A DNA stretch of 64,000 nt from Archangiaceae bacterium. GTDB lineage: Bacteria; Myxococcota; Myxococcia; Myxococcales; Myxococcaceae. The notes beneath the pieces were generated by a model. That model was not told the origin of the DNA. It ran no database searches and saw only the letters and a program-made list of their open reading frames with translations. The position numbers were made by a program, and so were the translations under genes. Positions 34,493 to 44,118 of the stretch are shown here, piece after piece (within the stretch, counting starts at the first letter, position 1; each line of letters begins with the position of its first letter). The stretch covers positions 413,494 through 477,493 of the forward strand of contig JADJNS010000008.1 of NCBI GenBank assembly GCA_016714225.1, given 5' to 3'.

Positions 34493-36780
34493 TCAGCGCA
34501 GCTCCACGGCATCGTACGCCTGGTAGCGCCTTCGCGCTCCGACCGGCGTGTCGGCCACCGCCGACGAGAGCGGCTCGACGCCGACGCGATAGACGCCCGG
34601 TGACACCCAGGTGTCGAAGTCGAGCACGCAGCGCCCGGGGGCAGAGGCCGCGCCACAGAACAGCGACACCGCGGTCGCTGCGCCGGTGTCGAGGCGGGTC
34701 AGGTTCAGCCGCGCCACCGGCACCGTGGCGCTCGAGCCGAGGCCCGCATCCGCAGCGCTCAGCATGGGCGTCTGCCCGTTCAAGGTGACGGTGCCTTTGA
34801 GGCGCGCCGTCGACACGTTCAGGCTCGGTGGCGCGGGAACCGTGATCGGCGCCGGCACGGGCAACCGCCGGGTCAGGCTCCATTGAAACGGCTGCGCCGT
34901 GGTCAGGGGCAGCTCTCGAAAGCCGTTGCCGGTCAGGGCTGCGCGGTAGCTCACCCCGTCGTAGACAGGCGCTCGAAACGTGAGCGGGCACTGGGCGCCG
35001 ATCGACCTGATGGGGCACTCGAGCGCCTGCACCGCCATCTCTTCGCCCGCGGGGGTGGTCAGCACCAGCGCCGCCCAGGGGGCGGCAGTACCGCCATCGG
35101 CCAAGGCCGCCACCGTGGGCGCCTGACCGTTCACGGTGACCGACGTCGACAGCGGGCGCGTGCGCAGGTCGAGCGCCACGCCACTGGCAGCGCTCAGCGA
35201 GAGGCGCGCGAGTGACCCAGACGTGAGCCGCTCGGGTACGCCGTTGAGCTGGCTGGGGCTGGCCGTCACGTCCGCGGGGCCGGCGAACACCGAGCCCGAG
35301 AAGCTGAGGGGGCAGGGGCCCGCTGGCGTGCGGTCGTCGCACCCGAACGCGAACGACGAACGGTTGAGCGGCTGTTGCGGGTCGGTGAAGGAGAGCCAGA
35401 TGCTGCCGGCGGCCGAAGCGTTGGTCGGGGGTGAGCCCGTTGACCGTGAGCGTGCCGGTGACGTCGACGGTCTTCAGATCGACGTCGAAGCTCGGCCAAT
35501 GGCTGGGTCACCACCAGCGCTTCGTGCACCACGTGGGAGCCGTTGAAGCGGGTAGACGGGTCGATCAGCGTCGTCTCGGCGATCACGCGATAGGTTCCGC
35601 GCACCAGCGAGAACGAGAATCGCGGGTCGCAGGCGCCGGGGTTGAGGCACGGCAGGCTGACCACGGTGGCCGTGCCTCCGTCGCGGTCGGTGATGCGCAA
35701 CGTGGGCGCCGAAGGCATGACCGCCGTGCCGTTGACGGTGAGCCTGCCCCGCACGCTGTACGACTGCAGGTCGATGCTCAGCGTGGTCTGGGTTGGGGTC
35801 ACCGTCACCGTCGGCCCATCGAACGTGAGCTCGTTCGCGAAGAAGGGCAGGCCCTCGACCAGGCCCGTGCTGAGCCTCGCCGCCCGGTAGGTGCCGGGGG
35901 GAAGCGCCGCGGTGGTGGTGAGCGGGCAGGGCTGCCCCATCGGAGTGCTGCACGGCGCGGTCAGCTCGACCTCGGCTCCGGTGGTGGTCTCGACCAGCAC
36001 GACGCTGACGGCGGTCGGGCTCCCCGAAGCGTTGGTCGGAGCCGCCCCATTGACGGTCAGGGTCACCTGCAGCGTGCGGGTGGTGACGTCGTAGTTGAGG
36101 CCGGCGTCTGCGGCCTCGATTCGCAGCGATGGCGCCAGCTCGATGCTGAAGCGGTCGAGCAGGTCGAGCCGGTTGCTCGCGGCTTCCGGCAGCTCGACCA
36201 GCCGCGCGGCGCCCAGCCCCACCCGGTAGTCGCCCGGGTACACGGTGCCCTCGAACGTGAGCGGGCAGGGCTGACCCACGGCAGCGGTGCAGGCGGCGGT
36301 CAAGGCGAGCACGCTGTCGCTCGAGCGCTCCCGAAGGCTCAGCGCCGAGGCCGCCGATGTCGGCAGCGTGAAGCTCGGCGGGGGCGCGACCGTGGGGCTG
36401 GTGCCGTTCACCTTCACGACGGCCCGCACCCGCACCGTGGGAACGTCGATCGTCAAGCTGCCGCCGTCTCCTGCGCAGATGCCGCGCGCGTCGCACGCGA
36501 ACCCGAGAGGGCACCCGCGGGCGCAGGCCGGCGCGCACACGTTGGGCGCGCCGCCGGCACCGCAGGTCATGCCCGCGGCGCACGCGCCGCACTCGAGCAC
36601 TCCGCCACAGCCGTCAGGCAGTTGTCCGCATGCTGCGACCGGGCAGCTCGAGAGGCAGCCGCTGCCACCGCCAGCGCCTCCGTCGTTCGGCGAAGGGCCC
36701 GAGCAGGCGGGCAGGCCGGCAGCGAGGATCAGGGCGGCGAGCGGAGAGAGTTGGAGATTCAGCGTCTTGGAGCGGAGCAT
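34493..36780 (-). CDS. surface lipoprotein with six Ig-like repeats, two frameshifts
   Basis: After repair about 761 residues. The N terminus is a lipoprotein signal (LAALILAAGLPACSG). A Cys-rich segment follows (CLSSCPVAACGQLPDGCGG …) with three or four disulfide-like pairs. Then comes a beta-sandwich unit of about 110 residues repeated six times. The units open with phrases such as VVKVNGTSPT, VTLTVNGAAPTNAS, GRLTVNGTAV, GTLTVNGLTP, TSVTVNGQAPT and GTVTLNGQTPM, and close with C-P-L-T/S-F plus 'GTYRV' or 'GVYRV'. Frame breaks lie near 35491-35496 and at the G5 run 35427-35431. Each is explained by one surplus base. The domains look like carboxypeptidase-regulatory/Ig folds used as surface stalks. 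Confidence 0.72.
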
Positions 36781-37152
36781 GGGAGCCGTGGCTTGCAGCG
36801 CCTAGACGAACCGCTCGCGACGGGTCGCAGCCGTGATCGCGTAACGGGCCTTGGTGCCCGGTCGCCGGCGTCGACGGCCCGAGCTGTTGCGCCGGGGGCC
36901 ACAGCTGGAGCGCCGACCCGCAGGCATTACGCCCCGCACCGCCCCTCGTTGAAGCCATGCGCGAGAACCGCGATCGGGTGCAGCGCGGTCGGGGCGCCTG
37001 ACGTCGCTCGTGATGCTCCGGGCGAAAGCCCTCGTGCCCAGGCCAGCGCTGGTCAGTCTACTTCCCTGCCCGGATCGCTGCGCTGCCGCAGCCTCAGCGA
37101 CCTGGCGACCGCACGGGCGCTGAAGTCGCTCGGTGTCCTGGCGCGGCCCTGC
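36781..37152 (+). other. 372-base intergenic stretch
   Basis: No convincing gene is seen here. It is GC-rich, has no balanced codon pattern in any frame and no recognisable RNA or repeat. It must hold the promoter of the Ig-repeat lipoprotein on the - strand, but no clear -35/-10 or sigma54 box was found. Confidence 0.4.
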
Positions 37153-37485
37153 TCACCGTTTCTGAGCGTCGTCCGAAGGCTCAGCGAGGCGCACGACCTC
37201 GAGCTTGGCGGGGAAGCCGTTCTCTTTCAGCGTCTTGATGACCGGCCGGGCGTCGACGCCCTCGGGCGTGACCACTACCCAAGCGCCGGCGTGTGCGCGC
37301 GCATGTGCCGTCGCCACCACCAGCAGGGCTCGGAAATCGGGCTCGACGCTGTCGGCCTCCAGGCGGGCACGCACTCCCCGCTGCTCGCCGTCCAGCACCA
37401 TCATCAGCTCGACCCGGTTGGGGCCTTCGGCCCTCACCCAGAGCTGGTGAGGGGCCTTCGGCATCGACAGAGGGTCGCGCGGCAT
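37153..37485 (-). CDS. hypothetical protein, ExbD-like tail possible
   Basis: A 110-residue protein beginning MPRDPLSMPKAPHQLW, with AGGAG about 13 bases upstream. It has a beta-alpha-beta pattern (LWVRAEGPNRVELMMVLDG, then WVVVTPEGVDARPVIKTLKE NGFPAKLEVVRL in two strands) reminiscent of the periplasmic domain of ExbD/TolR. There is no membrane helix, so it is not a full ExbD. The frame is open upstream to a stop at 37546, so it might instead be the tail of a longer broken gene. Function unknown. Confidence 0.45.
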   Translation of the reverse strand: MPRDPLSMPKAPHQLWVRAEGPNRVELMMVLDGEQRGVRARLEADSVEPDFRALLVVATAHARAHAGAWVVVTPEGVDARPVIKTLKENGFPAKLEVVRLAEPSDDAQKR

Positions 37486-37545
37486 GATGATTCTCGCGAA
37501 CCGCTCCTGGAGCTGCGCCGGCTGGGCCGCCCGCTCTTCGCTGCT

Positions 37546-37949
37546 TCAGGCCGCCTCGAACGGCTCTCGGCGCTCTTTGGGCAACTCGAGCTTCCACCGC
37601 GCGCCGAAACACATCCCAGCGGCCCAGGCGGCGCGGGCTGGACATCGGCCTCGGGTCCATCTTGCCGAGCCCACCGTCGCCCTTCAGCCTCGGGCAGTAC
37701 GGCCCGGCACCAGCGCCGTCTGCGAACCAGTGCGACGCGAGGACGACATCGCCGGGCGAAGGCTTCTCCACGTCGGCTCCTGCTCCCACCGAAGGGAGGG
37801 GCAGCGACGGGCAGCTCCTCCATCGTCGACGGCGCAATCGAGGGCTCCATCTCCAGCCCCGCAACGCAGAGGTCCGTTCCGCCACGCGCCGACATCGGGA
37901 GGAGCAACGTCGGGAGGCAAACCACGAACACACGGGCAATCATCGCCAC
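37546..37949 (-). pseudogene. broken exported protein, frame changes twice
   Basis: Coding character moves through three frames. The first begins MAMIARVFVVCLPTLLLPM, a good signal peptide, and runs to about PVAAPPFGG. The second continues GADVEKPSPGDVVLASHW … LGKMDPRPMSSPRRLG. The third ends GMCFGARWKLELPKERREPF. The joined product would be about 135 residues. No family was recognised. The breaks lie near 37790 and 37640. They may be real decay or sequence errors, like those in neighbouring genes. Confidence 0.4.
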
Positions 37950-38055
37950 CGCTTACTTCACTCGGAAGAGGTTGGTGCCTCGTGGCCAAGCCTGCCTGGC
38001 GCGTCGGCGCGACTGAAAAAATGCATTTGCACTCGATGTTCGACGCGGGGTCCCG

Positions 38056-39438
38056 GTGCTGAAGCCGCGTCTGGGCTCCGGTCGTCGCCGCACTTGCTGC
38101 TCTCTGCCTGCAGCGCGCACCGACGCCCTGCGGTCTCGGGACCTGCCGACGGCTGTTGCGGCCCCGATGGCGCCTGCCATGCGGAACTGCTGCTGAAACA
38201 GCGGGGCGGTCGGTTCTTTCTGTGCCTCCTGCGACGCGTCAAGCCTGTGTCTCTCAGCAGTGCACCGCCGTCGGCGGCGGCGGTGGTGCCGGGGCGGGCA
38301 CCGGCGGGCACGGCCACCGGCAGGCGCTGCGGGGGCCCGGGGGGGCGGCTGCACCGCCGTCGTCAGCACCTGTGCACGGCACCCGTCTCCCACAATGATC
38401 TCCACGTGTGGGCCGCTGCTCGCCCTGGCCAGCTCGGCCTCGGCGCGGCGTTCGGTGCGTCTCTCCTGCGCACCGGGTTCCGTCTGCGCGGCGCGCTGCC
38501 GTGGACGCGAGCGTGGTCGCCTCGGCGGGGCCTGGGCCCGGTCGGCATCCATCGGCGGATGGCTCGGCCGCAGCTCCCTTTGCCGCTCCCCTCCAGAAGG
38601 TGCGCCCGTTCAGCGGCGCCTCATGGACGGTGCATGATGTCATGCAGAGCGCGACCACCTACGGCGATGCGGCGATCGCGATCGACGCCAGCGGAGCGAC
38701 GCACCTCGTGATCGGCACCCCGACCGCCAGCGGGGCGATCACGGCCGCGGTCAAGTACGCCCGCTGGAGCGGCGGTGCCTATTCGTTCAACACCGTCGTG
38801 TCGACCGGGCTCGTCGGAGGCTCGCTGTCGATCGCCCTCGATGCGACAGGGGCGCCGCGCATCGGTTACTCGGTCTTCGCGACTCCATCGATCACCGGCA
38901 TCGCGGCCTTCACAGCTCTTCGTGGTCGTCGCCACCCTGTTGAGCTCGTCGTTCCGCCACCTCGCTCGCCATCGCGCGCAGGGCCGCTCGCCCGTGTTCG
39001 TGGGCGGGCGCGCTCATCGGGCGCTACGGCCACCGTCGGTCGCCCACCCGCAGACCGGGTCTCCATGCGCTCGCCCGCTGGGCGTCCGCGTCGCCTTCTG
39101 CGCGGAGCTCGAGCATCTTGGGTGGAGAGTCCGGCGACCTCAAGTACGCGCGCTGGACGGGTGCCAGCTGGATGATCTCCGGCTTCGAGACGGGTGGGGC
39201 CGACTGCGAAAGCGCGCAGATCGCCGTCGACGCCGCCGGCCGACCGCGCATCGCCTTCTACGACGCCCGGCAGCAAGACCTCTGCTACCTCGAGGGCAGC
39301 GGAGCGAGCTGGACCTTCACGCGCGTCGACACCGTGGGAGACGTCGGCCGGTATGTCGGCCTCGCGCTCGACGCCGACGGCGCCCCGCAGCTCGCCTACT
39401 TCGACGTCACCAACAGCACCCTGAAGTGGGCCCGCTGA
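38056..39438 (+). pseudogene. Cys-rich lipoprotein with beta-propeller-like repeats, many frame breaks
   Basis: A gene is recognisable only by joining frames. Near 38056-38300, frame-joined reading gives a lipoprotein-like start (APVVAALAALCLQ). A Cys-rich module follows with the pattern CCGPDGACHAG … ETCGAVGSFCASCDASSLC, the same pattern as in the intact kelch lipoprotein at 54 kb. From 38600 one clean frame reads two 45-residue propeller-like units (YGDAAIAIDASGATHLVIG, VKYARWSGG). After an unreadable part at about 38900-39115, two more units appear (LKYARWTGASW, IAVDAAGRPRIAFYD, VGLALDADGAPQLAYFD) up to a stop. At least five indels are needed. Decay or poor sequence are both possible. Confidence 0.55.
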
Positions 39439-39568
39439 CCAGGCAGCCCCTGTTGCGTCGCGCGTGACAGCTGGAGCGCCGAGCCGCACTCTCCACCACG
39501 GGCTCGGCCCGTAAACGCCCGGGCTCTGACGAGATCGGCGTGGCACGGCCCCTGCGAAGGCCTGCGAC

Positions 39569-40636
39569 ATGGCCCTCCGCGCCCTCGTCGTCGCCGTACT
39601 CCTCACTGGCTGCGATTGGGTCGACACGCCGCCCGACGGCGGGTCCGCTGAAGGGGGCGGATCCGCCGCCGGGGGCACCGCGCACGCAGGAGGCAGCGGC
39701 GGCGGCACAGCTGGCGGCGGCGCGACGGCAGGAGGCAGCGCCACCGCCGGCGGCGCCGCGACCGCCGGGGGCAGCGCGACCGCGGGCGGCTCCGCGACCG
39801 CCGGGGGCGCCGCGACCGCCGGTGGCTCAGCCGGTGGCGCGACCGCCGGCGGCTCAGCCGGAGGCGCCACGGCTGGCGGCGGCAGCGCGGGCGGCACCGC
39901 CGGTGGTGCGGCGACCGACGCGGGCTTCTACGGGCCGACCCGGTGCTCCACCGCCAACGTGCGCTTCTGCGAAGACTTCGAGACCGGCGCCTTCAACCCC
40001 GGCCGGTGGCAGCAGGTGACCCAGGGCGGCACCCTCGCCATCGACGCGGTGCACGTGGCCCGCGGCACCAAGGCGATGCACGCCCACGTCACCAACGCGC
40101 AGGGCAACCACGCGCGCATTCGCAACACCACCCAGTTCGCGCCCACCAACTACCCGGGGAAGATCTACTTCGGCCGCGTCTTCGCCTTCGTCACGCCCCA
40201 GGCGAGCACCAGCCACAACAGCTTCATCGGCACCACCGGCGATCTCCCCAACCCCGACGGCGGCAGCCTCAAGCTCAACTCCGACTACGCGCTCGACATG
40301 GTCAACCAGAACTTCGTCAGCCACTTCGGCCTCAAGCAGGGCGGCACGGTGCTCTACGACACCGGCGCGCGCTCTTCGAAGCCGATACCCATCGGCGCCT
40401 GGCACTGCTGGGAGTGGAAGTGGGACGGCCAGAACAACGAGCAGCGCCTCTGGGTCGACGAGGTCGAGGTGCCCAGCGCCGCCGTGCTCGCCAGCCAGCG
40501 CTGGTACGCCCCGCAGCCCTTCGACTACCTCGCCATCGGCCTCGCGCTCTACCACGCCGACCCGGGCATCACCGCCTACGACGTCTGGTTCGACGAGCTC
40601 GCCCTCGACGACGCGCGCATCGGCTGCTCGCGCTGA
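39569..40636 (+). CDS. lipoprotein with Gly/Ala linker and polysaccharide-binding-like domain
   Basis: A 355-residue protein. The N terminus MALRALVVAVLLTGCDW has lipobox LTGC. Residues about 26-117 are a (G)GSATAGGA-type low-complexity linker, then a Cys-bounded domain starts at CSTANVRFCEDFE. The C-terminal 235 residues look like a concanavalin-A-type lectin/glucanase fold (NVRFCEDFETGAFNP, GKIYFGRVFAFVTPQA, HCWEWKWDGQNNEQRLWVDE, DVWFDELALDDARIGC), similar to Cip1-like and polysaccharide-lyase proteins. The likely role is carbohydrate binding or cleavage at the surface. The start is the ATG of the signal peptide. Codon use is uniform and the gene is intact, unlike its upstream neighbours. 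Confidence 0.8.
   Translation: MALRALVVAVLLTGCDWVDTPPDGGSAEGGGSAAGGTAHAGGSGGGTAGGGATAGGSATAGGAATAGGSATAGGSATAGGAATAGGSAGGATAGGSAGGATAGGGSAGGTAGGAATDAGFYGPTRCSTANVRFCEDFETGAFNPGRWQQVTQGGTLAIDAVHVARGTKAMHAHVTNAQGNHARIRNTTQFAPTNYPGKIYFGRVFAFVTPQASTSHNSFIGTTGDLPNPDGGSLKLNSDYALDMVNQNFVSHFGLKQGGTVLYDTGARSSKPIPIGAWHCWEWKWDGQNNEQRLWVDEVEVPSAAVLASQRWYAPQPFDYLAIGLALYHADPGITAYDVWFDELALDDARIGCSR
39655..39915 (+). repeat. low-complexity GGxATAGG-coding tandem repeat
   Basis: An imperfect tandem repeat of 12-24-base units of the type ggcgc-gcgaccgccgg, coding Gly-Gly-Ser/Ala-Ala-Thr-Ala. It serves as the linker of the surface lipoprotein. Such repeats slip easily, so the length may differ between strains or be collapsed in assembly. 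Confidence 0.75.
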
Positions 40637-40639
40637 CCT

Positions 40640-41971
40640 TCAGCGCAGGCCCGCCTTGGTCAGCAGCCGGTGCAGGTGCACCCGGTCGACGCCCGCCGCC
40701 CTCGCCGCCGCCGACACGTTGTTGCCGTGCGCGCGCAGCAGCTCTTCCAGGTAGCGCCGCTCGAAGTAGCGAACCCACTGATCCCTCGCGAGGCGAATCG
40801 GCTGGTTCACGTCGAGGCCCGGCGCCGCCTGCGGCCCGAGCGCCGCAAGCTCGGCCAGCTCGGGCGCCACCAGCGCCCGCTCGACGTGGTTGCGCAGCTC
40901 TCGCAGGTTGCCCGGCCACCCGTGGTTCCGCAGCGACTCGAGCCCGTGCGGGGTGAGCAGCGCCTCCGATGCCGGCGTGCCGACCTGGTTGCTCGCGTGA
41001 ATGAACTCTTCCACCAGCTGCGGCAGATCTTCCAGCCGCTCGCGCAGCGGAGGCAGCCGCAGCTGCAGCACCGCCAGCCGGTAGAACAGGTCGGGGCGGA
41101 ACCGCGCCGCGTTCACCTCTTCGCGCAGGTCGCGGTTCGTCGCCGCGATCACCCGAATGTCGACCTCGACCTCGCTCGTCGCGCCGACCGGCTGCACCCG
41201 CCGCGACTCGAGCGCCCGCAGCAGCTTCGGCTGCAGCTCGAGCGGCAGGTCTCCCAGCTCGTCGAGAAACAGCGTGCCACCCGACGCCGCCGCGAACGCG
41301 CCCCGCTTGTCGTGCGTCGCCCCGGTGAACGCGCCCTTCACGTGACCGAACAGCTCTGACTCCAGAAGGTTCGAGGGAATGCTGCTGCAGTCGACCACCA
41401 CGAACGGGCCGTGCTTGCGCTCACCCTCGAGGTGAATCGAGTGCGCGGTCACGTCTTTGCCGGTGCCCGTCTCGCCCTCGAGCAGCACCGTGACGTCTGA
41501 CGCCGCCGCCGCCTCGAGCATCGGGTACACCAGCTGCATCGCTCGCGAACGCCCGAGCAGCAGGCCGAAGCGATCTCGCTCCGACAGCGGCACCTTCAAG
41601 AAGTCTTCCGGCGCCTCGAGCCGCAGCGTGTCGCGCCCCAGCGTCAGCCGCACCTTCGGGGTCAGCAGCGCCTCGCGAACCCGAATGCCGTTCAGCCACG
41701 TGCCGTTCTTGCTGCCGAGATCTCTCACCCACGCGCCGTCGTCGCCCAGCCTCACCTCGCAGTGGAAGCGCGAGATCGTCGTGTCGCTCAACACCAGGTC
41801 CGCCGAGCGGTGCGTGCCGATCACCGTCCGCGCTCCGCGCGCCGCGAACTGGGCGCCCTGATCCGGCCCCTCGATGCACTGCAGGTTCAGCTTGCGAACC
41901 AGCCAGTGGCCCTTGCCCGACTCCAGCGGCCGGGTGGGCGAGGTGGCGGCGTCCGAGTCGTGAGTGGCCAT
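40640..41971 (-). CDS. FHA-domain sigma54-dependent transcriptional activator (copy 2)
   Basis: A 443-residue enhancer-binding protein. The FHA domain occupies about residues 25-115 (TVIGTHRSADLVLSD, ISRFHCEV, DLGSKNGTWLNG). The AAA+ part has GETGTGKD, GAFTGATHDKRGAF, GTLFLDELGDLP, the GAFTGA sigma54 loop and PLRERLEDLP. A Fis-type helix-turn-helix ends the protein (NVSAAARAAGVDRVHLHRL). ATG was chosen because it overlaps the upstream TGA by one base (TGATG). It is the last gene of a kinase-TPR-activator row. As in copy 1, a phosphothreonine made by the adjacent kinase is the likely signal. Confidence 0.9.
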   Translation of the reverse strand: MATHDSDAATSPTRPLESGKGHWLVRKLNLQCIEGPDQGAQFAARGARTVIGTHRSADLVLSDTTISRFHCEVRLGDDGAWVRDLGSKNGTWLNGIRVREALLTPKVRLTLGRDTLRLEAPEDFLKVPLSERDRFGLLLGRSRAMQLVYPMLEAAAASDVTVLLEGETGTGKDVTAHSIHLEGERKHGPFVVVDCSSIPSNLLESELFGHVKGAFTGATHDKRGAFAAASGGTLFLDELGDLPLELQPKLLRALESRRVQPVGATSEVEVDIRVIAATNRDLREEVNAARFRPDLFYRLAVLQLRLPPLRERLEDLPQLVEEFIHASNQVGTPASEALLTPHGLESLRNHGWPGNLRELRNHVERALVAPELAELAALGPQAAPGLDVNQPIRLARDQWVRYFERRYLEELLRAHGNNVSAAARAAGVDRVHLHRLLTKAGLR

Positions 41972-42690
41972 CAGAAGCGGCAGAGCAGCGACAGCCCCTG
42001 GGGGCCGACCCCCCACGCCGTGCCCTCTACTCTCGCCGACTCTGCGCCGCTGCGCACCACCCAGCGAATGATGGCGCCCGTCAGCAGCGCCGCGCCGCTC
42101 GCCGCGGCCACCCAGCCCGAGGTGCGCTCGAGCGACGCCCGCGACGCGAAGACCGAGAACTCGCCGTACGTCATCGCGCGGCCCGCCGCTGTCGCGCTGC
42201 CCGAGCCCAGCACGAACAGGGTCGCCGAGGTCGCCGCCGCCGCCACGCCCAGCGCCGCCAGCGTGTCTCCCAGCGGGTCGGCGTACCACCGCCTCGGCGC
42301 CTCGACCGTGGGCGGGGGAGGCGCGACCACCGGCGCCGGCGCCGGCGCCGGCGCCGGCACCGCCGCTCTCGCCTGGGTCACCTCTTCGCACCGCTCGATC
42401 TGCTTCTTCGCGCGCGCCACGCCTTCGTCCGCCACCGCCGCCTCGAGGAAGCGCCGGTACAGCGGCAGCGCCGCGTCGCAGTTGCCGCCCAGCCGAAGCG
42501 ACTGCGCCCAGGCGAAGAGCAGCTCGGGCTGGGGGTCGCTCTGGTACGCCTGCTCGAACTCCCGGGCGGCTTTCACGTAGTCCTTCGCTTCGTAGAGGGA
42601 CAGCGCGCTCTCGAGGTGCTGCTTCGCCGCCGGGTCCTCGCTCGAGGGAGCCGCGGCGCCGAACGCGAGCAGGGCAATCAGTAGGGCCAT
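41971..42690 (-). CDS. TPR protein with Pro/Ala linker and C-terminal membrane helices
   Basis: A 239-residue exported protein. The signal peptide is MALLIALLAFGAAAPS. TPR helices follow (AKQHLESALSLYEAKDYVKAAREFEQAYQSD), then a PAPAPAPAP linker coded by a GCCGGC-type tandem repeat near 42331-42360. Two membrane helices follow (LAALGVAAAATSATLFVLG and GWVAAASGAALLTGAIIRWVV). It lies between the Ser/Thr kinase, which overlaps it by 13 bases, and the sigma54 activator, which overlaps by one base. This is strong evidence for one operon. A partner or sensor role for the kinase is inferred from the repeated pairing. Confidence 0.82.
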   Translation of the reverse strand: MALLIALLAFGAAAPSSEDPAAKQHLESALSLYEAKDYVKAAREFEQAYQSDPQPELLFAWAQSLRLGGNCDAALPLYRRFLEAAVADEGVARAKKQIERCEEVTQARAAVPAPAPAPAPVVAPPPPTVEAPRRWYADPLGDTLAALGVAAAATSATLFVLGSGSATAAGRAMTYGEFSVFASRASLERTSGWVAAASGAALLTGAIIRWVVRSGAESARVEGTAWGVGPQGLSLLCRF

Positions 42691-44093
42691 GGCGCGTCGT
42701 CGTCTCCCTGCTTGGGCTTCGCGGCCGCCGGAGCGGGCGCGGGCGCCGGCTCGACCTGCCGCCGCTTGCGCTTCGCCTCGCGCACCGCCGGCGCGCGGCG
42801 GGTCGGAGCCGGCGGAGCCGCCGGTGCCGGCGCCGCGACCGGGGCCTCCGGCGCCACCACGGGCTCCGGGCTCGCTGCCGGCGCGGGCACCATCGCCTCT
42901 ACCGCGGGCGCCGGCGCCGGCGCCGGTGCTTCCGCTTTCCCGCCCGACCACGCCACCGCCGCACCCACGGCCGCCGCGACCGCCAGCGCGACGCCGCCGG
43001 CGATCACCGCGCGGCGCCCGGCTCGGCGGGTTCCCGGCACCGGCCCGTCGTAGTGCTCGGTGATCGCGGTGCCCAGGCGCGGCGCCACGTCGAGCGACGC
43101 GGTGCCGGGGCCGAAGCCCGAATCGGCCGGCCCGCTCGACGGCGCCGAGCCCTGCTGCGGCGGCAGCAGCCGCTGAAGGTACGTCTTCAGGCCCAGCGCC
43201 GAGACGTTGAGCCGCTCGTCGCGCACCAGCGCCTCGAGCTCTTGCAGCATCGCTGCGGCGGTCTGGTACCGCGCGGCAGGCTCCCGCGCCAGCGCGCGCA
43301 GTACGATCTCCTCGAGCGCCGGCGAGTAGCCCGCCACGCGCGACGAAGGGCGGGGCGCGTCTTCGGTGCAGACCCGCTGGCCCAGCGCGAAGTCGGTCTC
43401 GGCGGTGAATGGCCGCGTGCCGGTGGTCAGCTCGTAGAGCATCACCCCCAGGCTGAACAGATCGGTGCGCTGGTCGACCGGCTCTCCCTTCCACTGCTCG
43501 GGCGCCATGTAGTCGGACTTTCCCTTGAGCGTGCCGACGCGGGTCACCTCGCTGCGGCGGCTGACCTTCGCGATGCCGAAGTCCACCAGCTTCACCTCGC
43601 CGTTGTACGAGACCAGCACGTTCGACGGAGACACGTCGCGGTGCACCAGCTGCAATGGCCGCCCCTCGGCGTCTTTGTGCTCGTGGGCGTACGACAGCGC
43701 CGCGGTCACCGCGAGCGCGATGGTCAGCGTGTGCTCGACGGGGATGAGCTCGCCGCGCGCCGCCGCCGCGAGCTTGAGCTGACGCACGTCGTGCCCGTCG
43801 ATGTACTCGAGCGTGAAGTAGTAGCTGCCGTCGTCTTGGCCGATGTCGAACACCTGCGCGATGTGGCTGTGGTGCAGCCCCGCCGCCAGCCGCGCCTCGT
43901 CGAGAAACATGCGCACGTTCGCGCCGTCGTGGGCGAGGTCGGCGCGAATGCGCTTGAGCGCCACCTGCTTCTCGAACCCTTCGATGCCGTGCGCCCGCGC
44001 CAGGTACAGCTCGGCCATGCCGCCCACCGCGAGGGGCCGATCGATCTGGTAGCGGCCGAGCGTCTGCCCGGCGACGAGGGCTTGGGTCGCCAA
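42678..44093 (-). CDS. membrane Ser/Thr protein kinase (copy 2)
   Basis: A 471-residue Hanks-type kinase. The catalytic core has LAVGGMAELYLARA, VALKRIRAD, HRDVSPSNVLVSYNGE, DFGIAKV and GKSDYMAPEQWKGEP. A membrane helix (about 365-387, AVIAGGVALAVAAAVGAAVAW) leads to a Pro/Ala-rich, Arg/Lys-ended tail instead of PEGA. The TTG start is the best in-frame choice, since the upstream ATG belongs to another frame. The gene is 25 bases after the RCC1 lipoprotein stop and overlaps the next gene. The order is RCC1 lipoprotein, kinase, TPR, activator. Confidence 0.88.
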   Translation of the reverse strand: MATQALVAGQTLGRYQIDRPLAVGGMAELYLARAHGIEGFEKQVALKRIRADLAHDGANVRMFLDEARLAAGLHHSHIAQVFDIGQDDGSYYFTLEYIDGHDVRQLKLAAAARGELIPVEHTLTIALAVTAALSYAHEHKDAEGRPLQLVHRDVSPSNVLVSYNGEVKLVDFGIAKVSRRSEVTRVGTLKGKSDYMAPEQWKGEPVDQRTDLFSLGVMLYELTTGTRPFTAETDFALGQRVCTEDAPRPSSRVAGYSPALEEIVLRALAREPAARYQTAAAMLQELEALVRDERLNVSALGLKTYLQRLLPPQQGSAPSSGPADSGFGPGTASLDVAPRLGTAITEHYDGPVPGTRRAGRRAVIAGGVALAVAAAVGAAVAWSGGKAEAPAPAPAPAVEAMVPAPAASPEPVVAPEAPVAAPAPAAPPAPTRRAPAVREAKRKRRQVEPAPAPAPAAAKPKQGDDDAPWPY

Positions 44094-44118
44094 CTTCTCG
44101 CATCCTATACGGGGGCGG

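Noticed and set aside
39655..39915. Regulatory or structural DNA repeat in the Gly/Ala linker
   Set aside because: The repeat is in frame throughout and encodes a lipoprotein linker common in myxobacteria, so coding explains it.
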